Assembly (NCBI GenBank): GCA_009746045.1
Contig: RPFO01000448.1
Location: forward strand, 1,848,547-1,907,046
From: Mesostigma viride
Lineage: Eukaryota > Streptophyta > Mesostigmatophyceae > Mesostigmatales > Mesostigmataceae
Length of the DNA stretch: 58,500 nucleotides
Direction: 5' to 3'
The notes below the pieces were generated by a model. That model was not told the origin of the DNA. It saw only the letters and a list, made by a program, of their open reading frames with translations, and did not search any database. Within the stretch, counting starts at the first letter, position 1, and each line of letters begins with the position of its first letter. This document shows, in pieces, positions 33,483-43,119 of the stretch. A program made the position numbers and the translations under genes.

Positions 33483-36233
33483 ATGGCCGCCATACGGCAG
33501 AATTGCCCGGCACGGGCGATGGAAAAGGACGACGACGACGATGTTTTGGTTATGGATGGCGACGTTAATGCGTTGAGAACGGCATGGGAAAATGCAAGGA
33601 GGAAAAGAGAGCCATGGAACGCAGGAGCAGAGCTGGGAGCTCGGCTGCCCCCGGGGATGGAAAGTTGTGTCGGAGCTCCAAGTAGAGCGCTAGAGCCGGA
33701 CGAAGCGCATACAGCCCGTGGCGAGGATTCAGGCCATAGCGAGGCACAAGGATCATCTGGCAGCCCCACAGCGGAATGCCTGGCGCAATCGGACTTCCGA
33801 AGTGAGGGCGAGGGAGAACACCCGCCGTGCACGGGGCGCGACTTCACATCAAACGCCCGCTCGTCCAAAGCCAGGAACGCTGGCCATCATAGAGGGCAGA
33901 CGATGAATAATTCCACGGATGTGCACGGCGTACCCGTAGCAGAGTGTGTGGACGTGAGCGACGTGGACGGCGTAGCCACCGGCATGGACGGGCATGCCGC
34001 AAACAGCCAGGATGACGGGATCGAGTTCGTGGAGCCCCATCACGCTGGAGCGGAGAACTCCGAAGGACACCATGGTTCCAGCACGAACAAGAAATCCGGT
34101 TGCGGCCATGACCCTATGGCCAGCAACATGGCGCAGCAGCACCCCCGTTCCGCGCGCCAGGGCGCAGGGGGCGTGGACAGCGACGACGATGACGTGGTCA
34201 TGTGCGTGGGCGAGGAGGAGCAGCAACGGCTGCGGGTGCAGTGGGAGCGAGCCCACGAGGAGAGGGTCAAGCCGCGCGCGAGCAGCCATGATGCCGCCCG
34301 CGCCAGACACGAGGCCCAGGGGGGCCCAGGAACGCCCACACATCCCGGGCGTTCTGCAGGGAAAGAGGCAGCCCATCCAACCGGACCGTCAACAGGTGTC
34401 ATGCGTTCCCTTAGTGCAGTGTGTCGTGCGGCAGAACCTGACAGCACAGTCGAGAAAATCACGCCAGCCCGGTGTCCAGGGGAGGGCGACACAGCCGGTG
34501 TTACGTCACCAGCAGAAAGGAGCGTAAGACCAGACGGCCATGATGCTGCAGGTGACAGCACTGGGAACAGAGAACCAGGGGCCACGCGGCAGCAGGAGCA
34601 GCAGCACCAGGTCAACGGCAGGGACCCGCTGTGTGGCCCGGGGGCACCCGGAGTCGGCCATTCTCATGGGCAGCCTCATCCGCATGACCACAGTGGAGAC
34701 AAGGGCGGGACTTGGCATGCAGCTCCTTTGCAGGAAGCCCACCACGTGCAGCGTGAGGAGCAGGAGCAGGGGCAGGGGCAGGGGCAGGGGCAGGGGCAGG
34801 GGCAGGGGCAGGGGCAGGGGCAGGCGCAGGGGCAGGGGCAGGGGCAGGGGCAGGGGCAGGGGCAGGGGCAGGCGCAGGGGCAGGGGCAAGGGCAGGGGCA
34901 AGGGCAGGGGCAAGGGCAGGGGCAGGGGCAGGGGCAGGGGCAGGGGCAGGGGCAGGGGCAGGCGCAGGGGCAGGGGCAGGGGCAAGGGCAGGGGCAGGGG
35001 CAGGGGCAGGGGCAGGCGCAGGGGCAGGGGCAGGGGCAAGGGCAGGGGCAGGGGCACGGGCAGGGGCAGGGGCAGGGGCAAGGACAACGGAAGGGGCGAG
35101 CTCATACGGCACCGGCAGACGCCCTGCATGGTTCTCCTAAACAGGATGAGGGGGTTCACCCGCGGCCGCAGCGGGTGGCAGCAGCCACCCCAGGGGGAGC
35201 CCCATGCACCAACGTGGCGTCTCATGCGGGGCCCCATTTGGACCAGGACGGTGTTGCCGGGTGCAGGGGTGGGGTGGGAGTTGGGGCTGGGGTGGGGGTT
35301 GGGGGTGGGGGTGGGATGGGGGTGCCGTCAGGGTGCGCTGTGACGGCAGGCATGCGTAAATTCGCGCCGGTCGTGCGGACACGAGTAGCTCCCAAGGAGG
35401 GGGTGGCAGGGAGCGCACGCCCTCATGCGCATCATCTGCATGCGAACCAGGCGCACCAACAGCAGGCGCACGTACAGCTGTCGCATCAACACAAACACCC
35501 ACATCAGCAACACCTGCACCAGCAGTCGCATCAGCAGCCACATCAATGCCCTCCTCGTCAGTCACAGTCGCACCCACGCCCACAGGAGCATAATGGTGTG
35601 GCCGCTAGTGCGGCGGTGCCACGGGCGGGTCGGCCAGGTGGCGCGCAGGCACCCCCAGATGTTCATGCGAATGGTGCGGCGGGACCGGGCCGCAACGGGC
35701 ATGCCCAGGATGCGCCTCGGTTTGTGGGCGCGGGGAATTGGGAGAAAGCCACCGTGCACATTGATGACGACGATGATGATGAGGTTTGCGAGATGGCCAG
35801 GGGGGAGGCGCCAGCTGGCGTGGCTGCCAGGGGGTCCCATCAAGAGGGCGGCGCCACCGCCGCAAGGCCGGACGGGTTGGCGGGTCACTTCACACACAGT
35901 GACCGTGCGCACCGTGGTGAAGACAAGGCGGACGGTGGCGTGAATGGCATTGGGCCAGGGCATCGGTGTGGGGATACGGGAGAAGCGCAGGCTCACCCGG
36001 ATGGCTTTGGCAGTGCTGGTCGGTCCATGAACGGGGAGGAGGGTCGAGTCGATGGATCGTCTGGGCAAAGGGCAGAGGGTGAGGGGGGGCCCAGTGTGAC
36101 CCCCCCTGCCCAGGGCGGCGGCGTGGACATGTGCGACCTGATCCTGCGACGGGAGGAGGTGCTGTGCAGCCAGGAGCGGGTCACGGCTGATAGCCTCGAG
36201 TGGCAGCAACGACAGGAAGAGATAAAGAAGCAG
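33483..36233 (+). CDS. J-domain gene exon 1 (917 codons)
   Basis: Ends AAGAAGCAG followed by the donor GTAATG, in phase 0. Three acidic-plus-hydrophobic motifs occur: DDDDDVLVM (residues 16-24), DDDDVVMCV (about 231-239) and DDDDDDEVCEM (about 760-770). After the first two comes a related LRxxWExAxxxR segment, so they are duplicates. The exon's last 30 codons are coiled coil (EWQQRQEEIKKQ) and continue smoothly into exon 2. Reading past the donor remains open to 36563 but shifts frame in the repeat array, which argues for splicing here. Confidence 0.75.
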
Positions 36234-37850
36234 GTAATGAAGGAGTGGTTAGGGCAGCAGCAGCTGCAGGAAGAGATAAAGAAGCAGGTAATCGAGCCTA
36301 GAGGAGTGGTTAGGGCAGCAGCAGCGGCAGGAAGAGATAAACAAGCAGGTAATCGAGGAGTGGCTAGGGCAGCAGCAGCGGCAGGAAGAGATAAAGAAGC
36401 AGGTAATGAAGGAGTGGTTAGGGCAGCAGCAGCGGCAGGAAGAGATAAAGAAGCAGGTAATGAAGGAGTGGTTAGGGCAGCAGCAGCGGCAGGAAGAGAT
36501 AAAGAAGCAGGTAATCGAGCCTCGAGGAGTGGTAAGGGCAGCAGCAGCGGCAGGAAGAGATAAAGAAGCAGGTAATCAAGCCTCAAGGAGTGGTTAGGGC
36601 AGCAGCAGCGACAGGAAGAGATAAAGAAGCAGGTAATCAAGCCTCGAGGAGTGGTAAGGGCAGCAGCAGCGGCAGGAAGAGATAAAGAAGCAGGTAATCA
36701 AGCCTCGAGGAGTGGTAAGGGCAGCAGCAGCGGCAGGAAGAGATAAAGAAGCAGGTAATCAAGCCTCGAGGAGTGGTAAGGGCAGCAGCAGCGGCAGGAA
36801 GAAATAAGAAGCAGGTAATCGAGGAGTGGTTAGGGCAGCAGCAGCGGCAGGAAGAGATAAACAAGCAGGTCGTCGAGGAGTGGCTAGGGCAGCAGCAGCG
36901 GCAGGAAGAGATAAAGAAGCAGGTAATCAAGCCTCAAGGAGTGGTTAGGGCAGCAGCAGCGGCAGGGAGAGATAAAGAAGCAGGTAATCAAGGAGTGGTC
37001 AGGGCAGCAGCAGCGGCAGGAAGAGATAAAGAAGCAGGTAATGAAGGAGTGGTTAGGGCAGCAGCAGCGGCAGGAAGAGATAAAGAAGCAGGTCGTCGAG
37101 GAGTGGCTAGGGCAGCAGCAGCGGCAGGAAGAGATAAAGAAGCAGGTAATCAAGGAGTGGCTAGGGCAGCAGCAGCGGCAGGAAGAGATAAAGAAGCAGG
37201 TAATCAAGCCTCAAGGAGTGGCTAGGGCAGCAGCAGCGGCAGGAAGAGATAAAGAAGCAGGTAATCGAGGAGTGGCTAGGGCAGCAGCAGCGGCAGGAGG
37301 AGATAAAGAAGCAGGTAATCAAGCCTCAAGGAGTGGTTAGGGCAGCAGCAGCGGCAGGAAGAGATAAAGAAGCAGGTCGTCGAGGAGTGGCTAGGGCAGC
37401 AGCAGCGGCAGGAAGAGATAAAGAAGCAGGTATTAAGGGGTGGTTAGGCTTCGCAAAGCAAGGGTTTGAGTAGGAAAAATGTTGTGGTTAGGGCGGGCAG
37501 GCGGGCGGGCGGGCGGGCGGGCGGGGGCGGGCGGGCAGGCGGGGGGGCGGGCGGGGGGGGGGGCGGGCGGGCGGGCGGGCGGGCGGGCAGTAGTTAATGG
37601 CTATCTATTTAGCCACGTGTGGTTTTGCGCCATGCAATTTCACTAGTTTGCTCAGCATGGCGTGCCGTGCCTCCCTTGGATGCCTACTGTGGCTGGGCAG
37701 GTTATTGTAAGAGTCTGATTACCCTTGATTCCTGTCGCGGGTGGGTGCCATGTTGGCGTCTCTTGGATCCTCGAATCTTATAACCCTCCCCACTCGTTCC
37801 TCCCCCCACCCCACCCCACCTTCCCCACCTTCTCTCCCTCCCTCTCTCTC

Positions 37851-37932
<82 letters not shown>

Positions 37933-37934
37933 TC

Positions 37935-38022
<88 letters not shown>

Positions 38023-39480
38023 AGGCAGACGAAAAAAAAAAAAAGACTGACACCCCACGCCAATTTTTCTTATCTTTGGACGTCCCGCAGGCGCTGGAGG
38101 CGCAGGCCCAGAAACGCAAGCGCAAGCTGGAGGCGGCACGCACCGAGGAGACCGAGCGACGGCAGGAGCAACGGCTACAGGACCTGCGTCTGCGGCTCAC
38201 GCAGGTGGGCAGATTTTATGGGTGTCACAGGCCGTCTTCTTGGCTCAAGTGACCTTTGCTACACTAGCATGCTGGACTTCTTGTGGTAATGGGATGCGGG
38301 ACGGCGGGCTGACTCAAGGGGGCAGCTCGCAGGGGAAAGTCACTGTAGAGTGATCATGTTTTGCTTTGGTGTGACTCAACGTAGAGTGACCGTGTGGCTC
38401 TATGGTAGAATGACTGTGTGGCTTTGGGGTCTAGTGTTCTGTGTGTTTGATGTAATGCATGGCAGGGGCATTCGCTGCACCAAGGCTGTCACTCCTTTCT
38501 AATTGTGGAATTCCGATTAAGTCAGGGAGCTAAGTCAGCACCCAGCTGGCCACGCCACACCAGCTTCTTCCCCGCCCTCCCTTTCCCTGCAAATTCCCCC
38601 CCCACCCTCGCCCCGCTCCATTTCCGCCTCCTTCCACCACCAATGCCTCCCTCTATCCTTGTGCTCCCTTCCCCCTAATGTATATGACCTCTTCTACCCC
38701 CCCCCCCCCCAAACCCTTCTACACCCTGCACTATCCCCTGCAGGTGGAGGCGGAGCAGAGCCACAAGGATACGCTGCGTGCACAAGTGCGCAACCGGCTG
38801 AACATGCTCGCGCGCTGCCGCGACCTGCCCACGCTGCTGCGAGAGATGGACATCCCCGTGCCTTTGTTCCCGACCGAGCAGCAGGTACCTGGCCTTGTTT
38901 GCTTCCCTGGTGTTTAGTAGGTAAGGGGCACGTTCCCAGGCCGTGGCCACCCATCCTGGTAACCGACCTTGCTGATCTTCTGTTGGAAACGTGTGTGTGT
39001 GTGTGCATTTTAATCATTTTTGTAGGGGTGGATATTCAGAAGATCTTTTCCATTCTCTTGCATGTTGTGCTAATGCAAATTGTTTTCATCATGTATGCTT
39101 TGACACGGTTCCGTTTAGGGGTAACCCCCCTTTGCAAGGAGGATGTTGGGAAGCTTTGCTTTGTGGGTATGCACTTCGCCCCTTCATGCGTGCTTGTCTC
39201 ACCAACGGACATATTACTGTATATGTGGTTATTTGCCTCAACGATATGTGGGCATTTCTAAGAAGTGCTTGGTGCTTAACCCCACACATCCCATCCTGCT
39301 CGGTTTTCTTTCACATGGCTTTGTCATGGCCGCTCACAGCTGGCCGCTGCCTACAAGAAAGGTCTCATCAAGTATCACCCCGACCGACAGAGGGGCGTTA
39401 GCTTGCAGTCCCAGGTGGAAGCGGAGGAGCGGTTCAAGCTCATCAAACAGTTCAAGGTGTGCTGTGGGCCCCAAGGTTGA
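33483..39480 (+). CDS. J-domain protein with long low-complexity N-terminus (4-exon model)
   Basis: Exons 33483-36233, 38091-38204, 38744-38884 and 39340-39456, all phase 0, reading on to TGA at 39478-39480 (about 1048 residues), or splicing at 39457 to an unseen exon. The J domain occupies about residues 970-1041 and has the essential HPD tripeptide (39376-39384) in KYHPDR, followed by VEAEERFKLIKQFK, which resembles a land-plant J-domain family ending in VEAEEKFKLI. J domains stimulate Hsp70 ATPase. Ahead lie a charged coiled coil (residues about 885-970), a His/Gln-rich stretch (about 646-704), a (Gly-Gln)n tract (about 425-537) and acidic motifs near residues 16, 230 and 760. The ATG is in good context (TCAATGGCC) and is the first in the frame. 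Confidence 0.75.
34757..35094 (+). repeat. Hexanucleotide GGGGCA/GGGGCAGG tract coding for (Gln-Gly)n
   Basis: About 55 copies of a GGGGCA unit with occasional GGCGCA and GGCAAG variants. It encodes alternating Gly and Gln, sometimes Ala, in the gene frame. The other frames are also open, which explains the overlapping open stretches on both strands. Likely length-polymorphic. Confidence 0.95.
36200..37436 (+). repeat. Minisatellite made from the exon 1 end and its splice donor (about 22 units)
   Basis: 54- and 60-bp units with GAGTGGTTAGGGCAGCAGCA and GCGGCAGGAAGAGATAAAGA then AGCAGGTAATC. The first unit is the true exon end. Every unit repeats CAG followed by GTAATC/GTAATG/GTCGTC, so there are about 22 potential 5' splice sites in tandem. 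One-base and longer insertions (CCTCGAG or CCTCAAG) shift the frame between units, so the later units cannot all be read as protein. Confidence 0.9.
37493..37590 (+). repeat. GGGC/GGCG array in intron 1 of the J-domain gene
   Basis: About 100 bases of GGGCGGGC with some GGGCAGGC and longer G runs; strong G-quadruplex-type composition on the coding strand. Confidence 0.9.
37838..38026 (+). repeat. (CT)n then (CA)n microsatellite in intron 1
   Basis: About 140 bases of CT dinucleotides followed by about 45 bases of CA, then CACTCACACAGGCAGACG. It lies 65 bases before the exon 2 acceptor, so it may act as, or compete with, the pyrimidine tract. Confidence 0.9.
38091..38204 (+). CDS. J-domain gene exon 2 (coiled coil)
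   Basis: Acceptor CGTCCCGCAG, donor GTGGGC, 38 codons. Very rich in Glu, Arg, Lys, Gln and Ala (ALEAQAQKRKRKLEAARTEE onward), a continuation of the exon 1 coiled coil. Confidence 0.75.
38744..38884 (+). CDS. J-domain gene exon 3
   Basis: Acceptor TATCCCCTGCAG after a C-rich tract, donor GTACCT, 47 codons. The end of the coiled coil runs into RCRDLPTLLREMDIPVPLFP, helix I and the approach to the J domain. Confidence 0.8.
39340..39480 (+). CDS. J-domain gene exon 4 with HPD motif
   Basis: Acceptor CCGCTCACAG. LAAAYKKGLIKYHPDRQRG carries helix II and the HPD loop; SQVEAEERFKLIKQFK is helix III. After AAG (39456) a GTGTGC could be a donor; otherwise seven more codons (VCCGPQG) and a TGA close the frame at 39480. 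In the plant relatives the protein ends close to this point, which makes read-through plausible. Confidence 0.8.
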   Translation: MAAAYKKGLIKYHPDRQRGVSLQSQVEAEERFKLIKQFKVCCGPQG

Positions 39481-39980
39481 GGCCTTGTGACATGGCCGGC
39501 TGAATAAGGGAGATAGCGTCGCTCTCCAGTTCACTTTTGTAACCAAGTCTGTGAGGCAGCCTTGATGGGCAGCCAGCAGGCAGGTGCCTGGGATGTCATG
39601 GGAATCTTGACTGCTTGGCAAGTTTTGGCGCTCGTATGTTCAAGGTAGGATGCATGAATGCGCATCTTTAGCTCGTGTAGCATGACACAATTCAAGGAGC
39701 TGGCGATGACAGCTCTCATCTGGCCAGGGCAAGTGTTTGATGGACCAAAGATCAGGCCTGCGGATCCTGTACATAGAACGACCTTGAGTGTAAATTCTCG
39801 CTTTGGTACAACTCGCCTTTTGGAATGGGCCAGGGCACGTGTAAATTTAACTAATTCTATCAACCTTATAGGTACAGTAACTCGTCTGTACTTTGATCAA
39901 ATGTCATGAGCTCCCAGTGCTGCATGCATGTAATCAATACTATGTCTACTTGGGCACACAATTAATTACTTTTTAAATTA
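39481..39980. other. 3' flank of the J-domain gene
   Basis: About 500 bases without a recognised gene or repeat. Confidence 0.4.
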
Positions 39981-40187
39981 AACTCGCACTCCCGTTGGGG
40001 AGTCACGGAGCACCGGAGTGCTTTTAATCCTTGTGTGTGCACAACAGGAAGAAAGGGCAGAGACCCCCTTTCTCCTTCATGCCAGAGGCATGCCGCAGCA
40101 GCAATCGGACACGATAGCGATCCGGCAAGTTCTGTGGGTGCAATAAGACCCGTGTGAGCATATCATAACAAGGAGCGTCTGATCAGA
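39981..40187 (-). mobile_element. Tailed retroelement 3' end (second copy of the 2586 family)
   Basis: A TTTAAATTAAA tail is followed by the inverted repeat CTCCCGTTGGGGAG and GTCACGGAGCACC, then AGGGCAGAGACCCCC and GTGGGTGCAATAAGACCC. These are the landmarks of 2586-2900 in the same order. Minus orientation. Confidence 0.55.
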
Positions 40188-40417
40188 ATATCATAACAAG
40201 GAGCGTGGGCAAGTAAGCTAATCATACGGCCAGGACATAGCATGGCTGTACAAGGGCTAAGCTAGGGCTATGCATGGCTGGTTGTGCATGTACCGTGCGT
40301 TAGCGGTGCACGTGACTAGGTATGGGCATACAATGTTCTAGCTTTTTCCACTCTGGTTAGGTATATAGCACAGCTGGCTATGATCAGATGACTTGCCCAC
40401 GCTTGTTGTTATGATAT
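40188..40417. mobile_element. Small inverted-repeat element (MITE-like)
   Basis: ATATCATAACAAGGAGCGTG with GGCAAGT (40188-40214) is inverted at 40391-40417 with two mismatches in 27 bases, bounding 230 bases without coding capacity. GATCAG lies beside both arms. The terminal inverted repeats suggest a non-autonomous DNA element, but no clear target-site duplication was identified. Confidence 0.4.
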
Positions 40418-40422
40418 GCTCG

Positions 40423-41130
40423 TGAATTGAATTGAATTGAATTGAATTGAATTGTACACAACATAACTCCGTTGGGAGTATATGTAGCACATAGCCCCTG
40501 AGAGGGGGGCATATGGCCTATCATACATCCTAAGCTACTTCCTGCAAGGGTGGGGATGTAAAGGACCCTTGCTCTAGGTGCACCAGGGCACGTGCATCCC
40601 GGCCCATGATCTTCAAGCTATGCCCAGCGAAGGGGGAGCCTGTCATGGGGGGGAAGATCAGCATAGCTATACAAAAAGCTAGGGCATGGCGTCTCAGCAG
40701 AGAGTTATTCCCTGCATGGGCACAGCATAATCAAATAAAGCTAGGCATCATCTGGAGGGTGGCTCATCATAGGCACACATGTACATTCTGATCAGGCACT
40801 CCGCAAAGGTGAAAACCATTTGCGTTCAGTGCCGGGCCGCGGAAAACGCGGAAAAACGCGATCTGCAAATGAATCCGACCGGAATCGAACTGGGGACCTC
40901 TCGCACCAATTTTGCTGACTATAGGACGGACGTCTCCGGTTACCATGGCATCGCACACATGTACATGACTAAAAAGGCTAGGCGTAAGCTGGTATAGTGC
41001 CTGTAGTAGGCGGGCATGTACAAGGCCACTGTCTAACTATTCTACACTACCGGCTGTATTCCCCTAGGCTGGGGCTGGAGTTGCTGGGGCCGCGGTGGTC
41101 GAGGGGGTCGCTTGCCAGGGCTTGTGGCCG
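40423..41130 (-). mobile_element. Tailed retroelement (TTCAA tail), split by a SINE
   Basis: (TGAAT)n at 40423-40453, then ACATAACTCCGTTGGGAGTA, TATGTAGCACATAGCCCCTG and about 500 more bases closely matching 45541-46048, ending at the same point (GCTTGTGGCCG). It lies in minus orientation with the tail on the left. No protein is encoded, so it is either a SINE-like element or a 5'-truncated LINE. A 166-base insertion with target duplication interrupts it at 40787-40952. Confidence 0.8.
40773..40966 (-). mobile_element. tRNA-like SINE with 14-bp target duplication
   Basis: GCACACATGTACAT occurs at 40773-40786 and 40953-40966, flanking 166 bases. The paralogous element at 45541-46048 has only one copy of this sequence and nothing in between, an empty site. 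Read on the minus strand, the insert contains AGTTCGATTCCGG (about 40877-40890), the RNA polymerase III B box of a tRNA T-arm, about 60 bases after the CATGGTAACCGG start, where an A box would be expected. The insert is therefore a tRNA-derived SINE. It has no long poly(A) tail. Confidence 0.7.
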
Positions 41131-41415
41131 ACGTAGATGGCCGCCCCCTTCCAGTACACCGGCTGGCCCGCCTTGGTCTGCCGGCCGGAGCTGGAGGTAG
41201 GTCGGCCATGTAGCTCCCGTCGCCGATGTTGCTGTGCCAGGGTCAAGTCGTCGTCAATCCACGGTGAAGGGAGTATTCTCGAGCCGCTCAGTGCGGCGTC
41301 TGAGAAACGAAATCTTGTTCGCTGGGCTATCAAAGATGAGAAGAAGCGGAGGCGCCCCTACCGTTCACGTGAACTTAACGCGGAATTATAGATGCCGGCG
41401 AGTGGTTTTCGCCGG
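41131..41415. other. Unassigned interval
   Basis: About 285 bases with GC-rich open stretches on both strands but no recognisable domain or partner copy in the window. Confidence 0.35.
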
Positions 41416-41470
41416 ATAAATAGTGACGGACCTAATTGCCAAGTGGCAAAAAGGTTCCGTCGCTATTTAT
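41416..41470. repeat. 55-base imperfect palindrome upstream of the MAERTV exon
   Basis: ATAAATAGTGACGGACC pairs with a TCCGTCGCTATTTAT arm, and the centre TTGCCAAGTGGCAA is itself a palindrome. It ends 10 bases before the ATG at 41481. It could be a structured leader, a regulatory site or a tiny terminal-repeat element. Confidence 0.5.
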
Positions 41471-41480
41471 AATAACTATC

Positions 41481-41550
41481 ATGGCCGAACGTACAGTCGG
41501 CTTGGATAGTCCGGATGACGCAGAGTTGCTATATCTGCGACTCCAGACAG
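41481..41550 (+). CDS. Short first exon (MAERTV family)
   Basis: ATG in the context ATCATGGCC opens 23 codons plus one base (MAERTVGLDSPDDAELLYLR then LQT) up to the donor G|GTACGC. A damaged copy lies at 31426-31503. The downstream exon is not identified; a Cys-rich open stretch at 42711 is a candidate. No function can be given. Being repeated, it may belong to a transposable element or a dispersed gene family. Confidence 0.35.
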
Positions 41551-41766
41551 GTACGCCTGGCCGCGGGCGAGTGAGTCGATCCGGCGCGCCACTTGCCTTT
41601 GCGGGTGAATAAATCCGCGAAGAAAAGTACCTCATCGCGTACTCCGTGGCATGCCTTCAGTGCGCATGTTCACGCACTTACTTACTTTTTTGAAATCGAT
41701 CATGGAGAGGCCTATAGGCCCCTCATGTCCTCGACATTGCTATTTAACCCCAAACCCTAAACCCAG

Positions 41767-42065
41767 GCATAGCTACCATGGTCCGGATTCTCCCGATTTC
41801 TGGCCTGCGCTGGTTGTCTCTTTGATAGTTGTCTCACTTATAGGACGGTTTTTTAATATAGGACGGTGTGCATGTTTTGGTTTTCTAATCGAATTATAAT
41901 TTAAAGATTCAAATAGATTTATTAGTTACACGCTGGTGAAACGTTAATGCAAGCATGGGTAAATGTCCAGCAAGCATAGTTTACAACGCCTCCAACATTT
42001 GGGTCCCCTACATCAAGGAGAAAACCAGCGCAGGCCAGAAATCAGGCGAATCCGGACCATGGCAG
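41767..42065. repeat. Fold-back repeat, arms near 41773-41831 and 42013-42065
   Basis: GCTACCATGGTCCGGATTCT and CCCGATTTCTGGCCTGCGCT on the plus strand return as the reverse complement (CCAGCGCAGGCCAGAAATC, GAATCCGGACCATGG) about 190 bases later. The right arm plus the following 80 bases (to about 42140) recurs at 48190-48325. A plant-type telomere-like CCCTAAACCC lies just to the left (41751-41764). Confidence 0.7.
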
Positions 42066-42710
42066 CTCGAGCCCGCCGTTATCTTGTCCGCGTTTTCGAG
42101 TCATTCAGGATGATGAATATGAATGGAGATGGAAATGTGTAGCACAACGGTCCGAGCCCCGCCAAAATGTAGCCTCGTAAGAAGGACCCGAAAAGTGGCG
42201 CGAAATGCGATTTTTGGTGTGTGCGTGCACGACGGTGACCGAATTTCCACCGATAGGCATGGCGGCCTGGCAGGCTACCGTGAGCGAATAAAAATGCAGT
42301 ATAGAGGCTGGAAATTTTAGTGTATGCTCCTACGATCATATATTACTTGCCAATATTTTTTTTCGCCTCAAATTCTGCGGAATCCTTCGGCATTTTGGCG
42401 TCATTCACAGGTGGGTGCCTATTTTGTCGCCGATTTTCTCTCGACCCCATCAACCTGCAGCAAAAAATTTTCCCGATGAAAGTGGCCCCGACCTCTGGTT
42501 TTTTACCCTAATCGACGCATTTTTTAGTTTTAAAGGCCTTGACCGAAGCACTTTTTTCATTACCGCTTCAGTTTGCTTTAAATTAGCTGCCGCGATTTTT
42601 TATCCCATTTCAAGGCTGGGCCAGGCGTCGCATACCCGTAATTCGTTTTTAATTGTTTTTGTGCCAAATATCGTGTCTTTTGCAGGCGTTCTTGGCATCA
42701 AAGACACCAT

Positions 42711-43113
42711 GGCTTCAGGGGCTAAAACGGACCTCCGCACATGCGTTTCCTGCGGCGAGCATGCCAATGCCGCCAGCAATTTTTGCGCGTCTGTGACACG
42801 GACATGCGATGCAAGACCGTTGTCGACGTGACGGAGTGGTATGTGCACATTCAGGCGCAAATTTTTTCGCTGTTGAAACCCCGGCCGGTAGCAGACAAGT
42901 ATTTCACCGTATCCCCTTTCCCCGAGTCTCTCTTTTCCGTCATGTTTGCATCTTACGGAAAGCGCGTATAAAGCATCAGTGAGCGACAGTATGATGGCGA
43001 GCCGTTTGCTCGCATCAGGGCTGTCCGGCTTATTCTAGAGACAAGCGATATCAAGCAGAATTTGCAGCCGGATGTGAGGGAGGGGCCCTGCTGGGGTGGG
43101 AATAAACTGCTGT
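42711..43113 (+). pseudogene. Broken coding region with a Cys-rich start
   Basis: ATG at 42711 begins a reading with CVSCGEHANAASNFC, a zinc-binding-like pattern, which stops at 42831. A shift of one frame gives 42800-42971 (TEWYVHIQAQIFSLLKPRPV onward), and after an in-frame TAA the same frame continues SISERQYDGEPFARIRAVRL to 43113. The composition looks protein-like, but one frameshift and one stop break it unless they lie in unrecognised introns. Not recognised; possibly a remnant of a transposon protein. It is followed directly by simple repeats. Confidence 0.3.
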
Positions 43114-43119
43114 GAGTGA

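Noticed and set aside
34040-36209. Overlapping long frames antisense to the J-domain gene exon 1
   Set aside because: Low-complexity shadows of the GGGGCA tract and of GC-rich codons; no start context, splice sites or domain.
36234-36563. Reading exon 1 of the J-domain gene on to a stop at 36563
   Set aside because: The frame shifts within the repeat units into an Ala-rich artefact, while a good donor at 36234 joins in phase to a coiled-coil exon leading to the J domain.
40870-40900. A genuine tRNA gene on the minus strand
   Set aside because: The B box is present, but no complete acceptor stem pairs, and the sequence sits inside an insertion with target duplications. It is better called a tRNA-like SINE.
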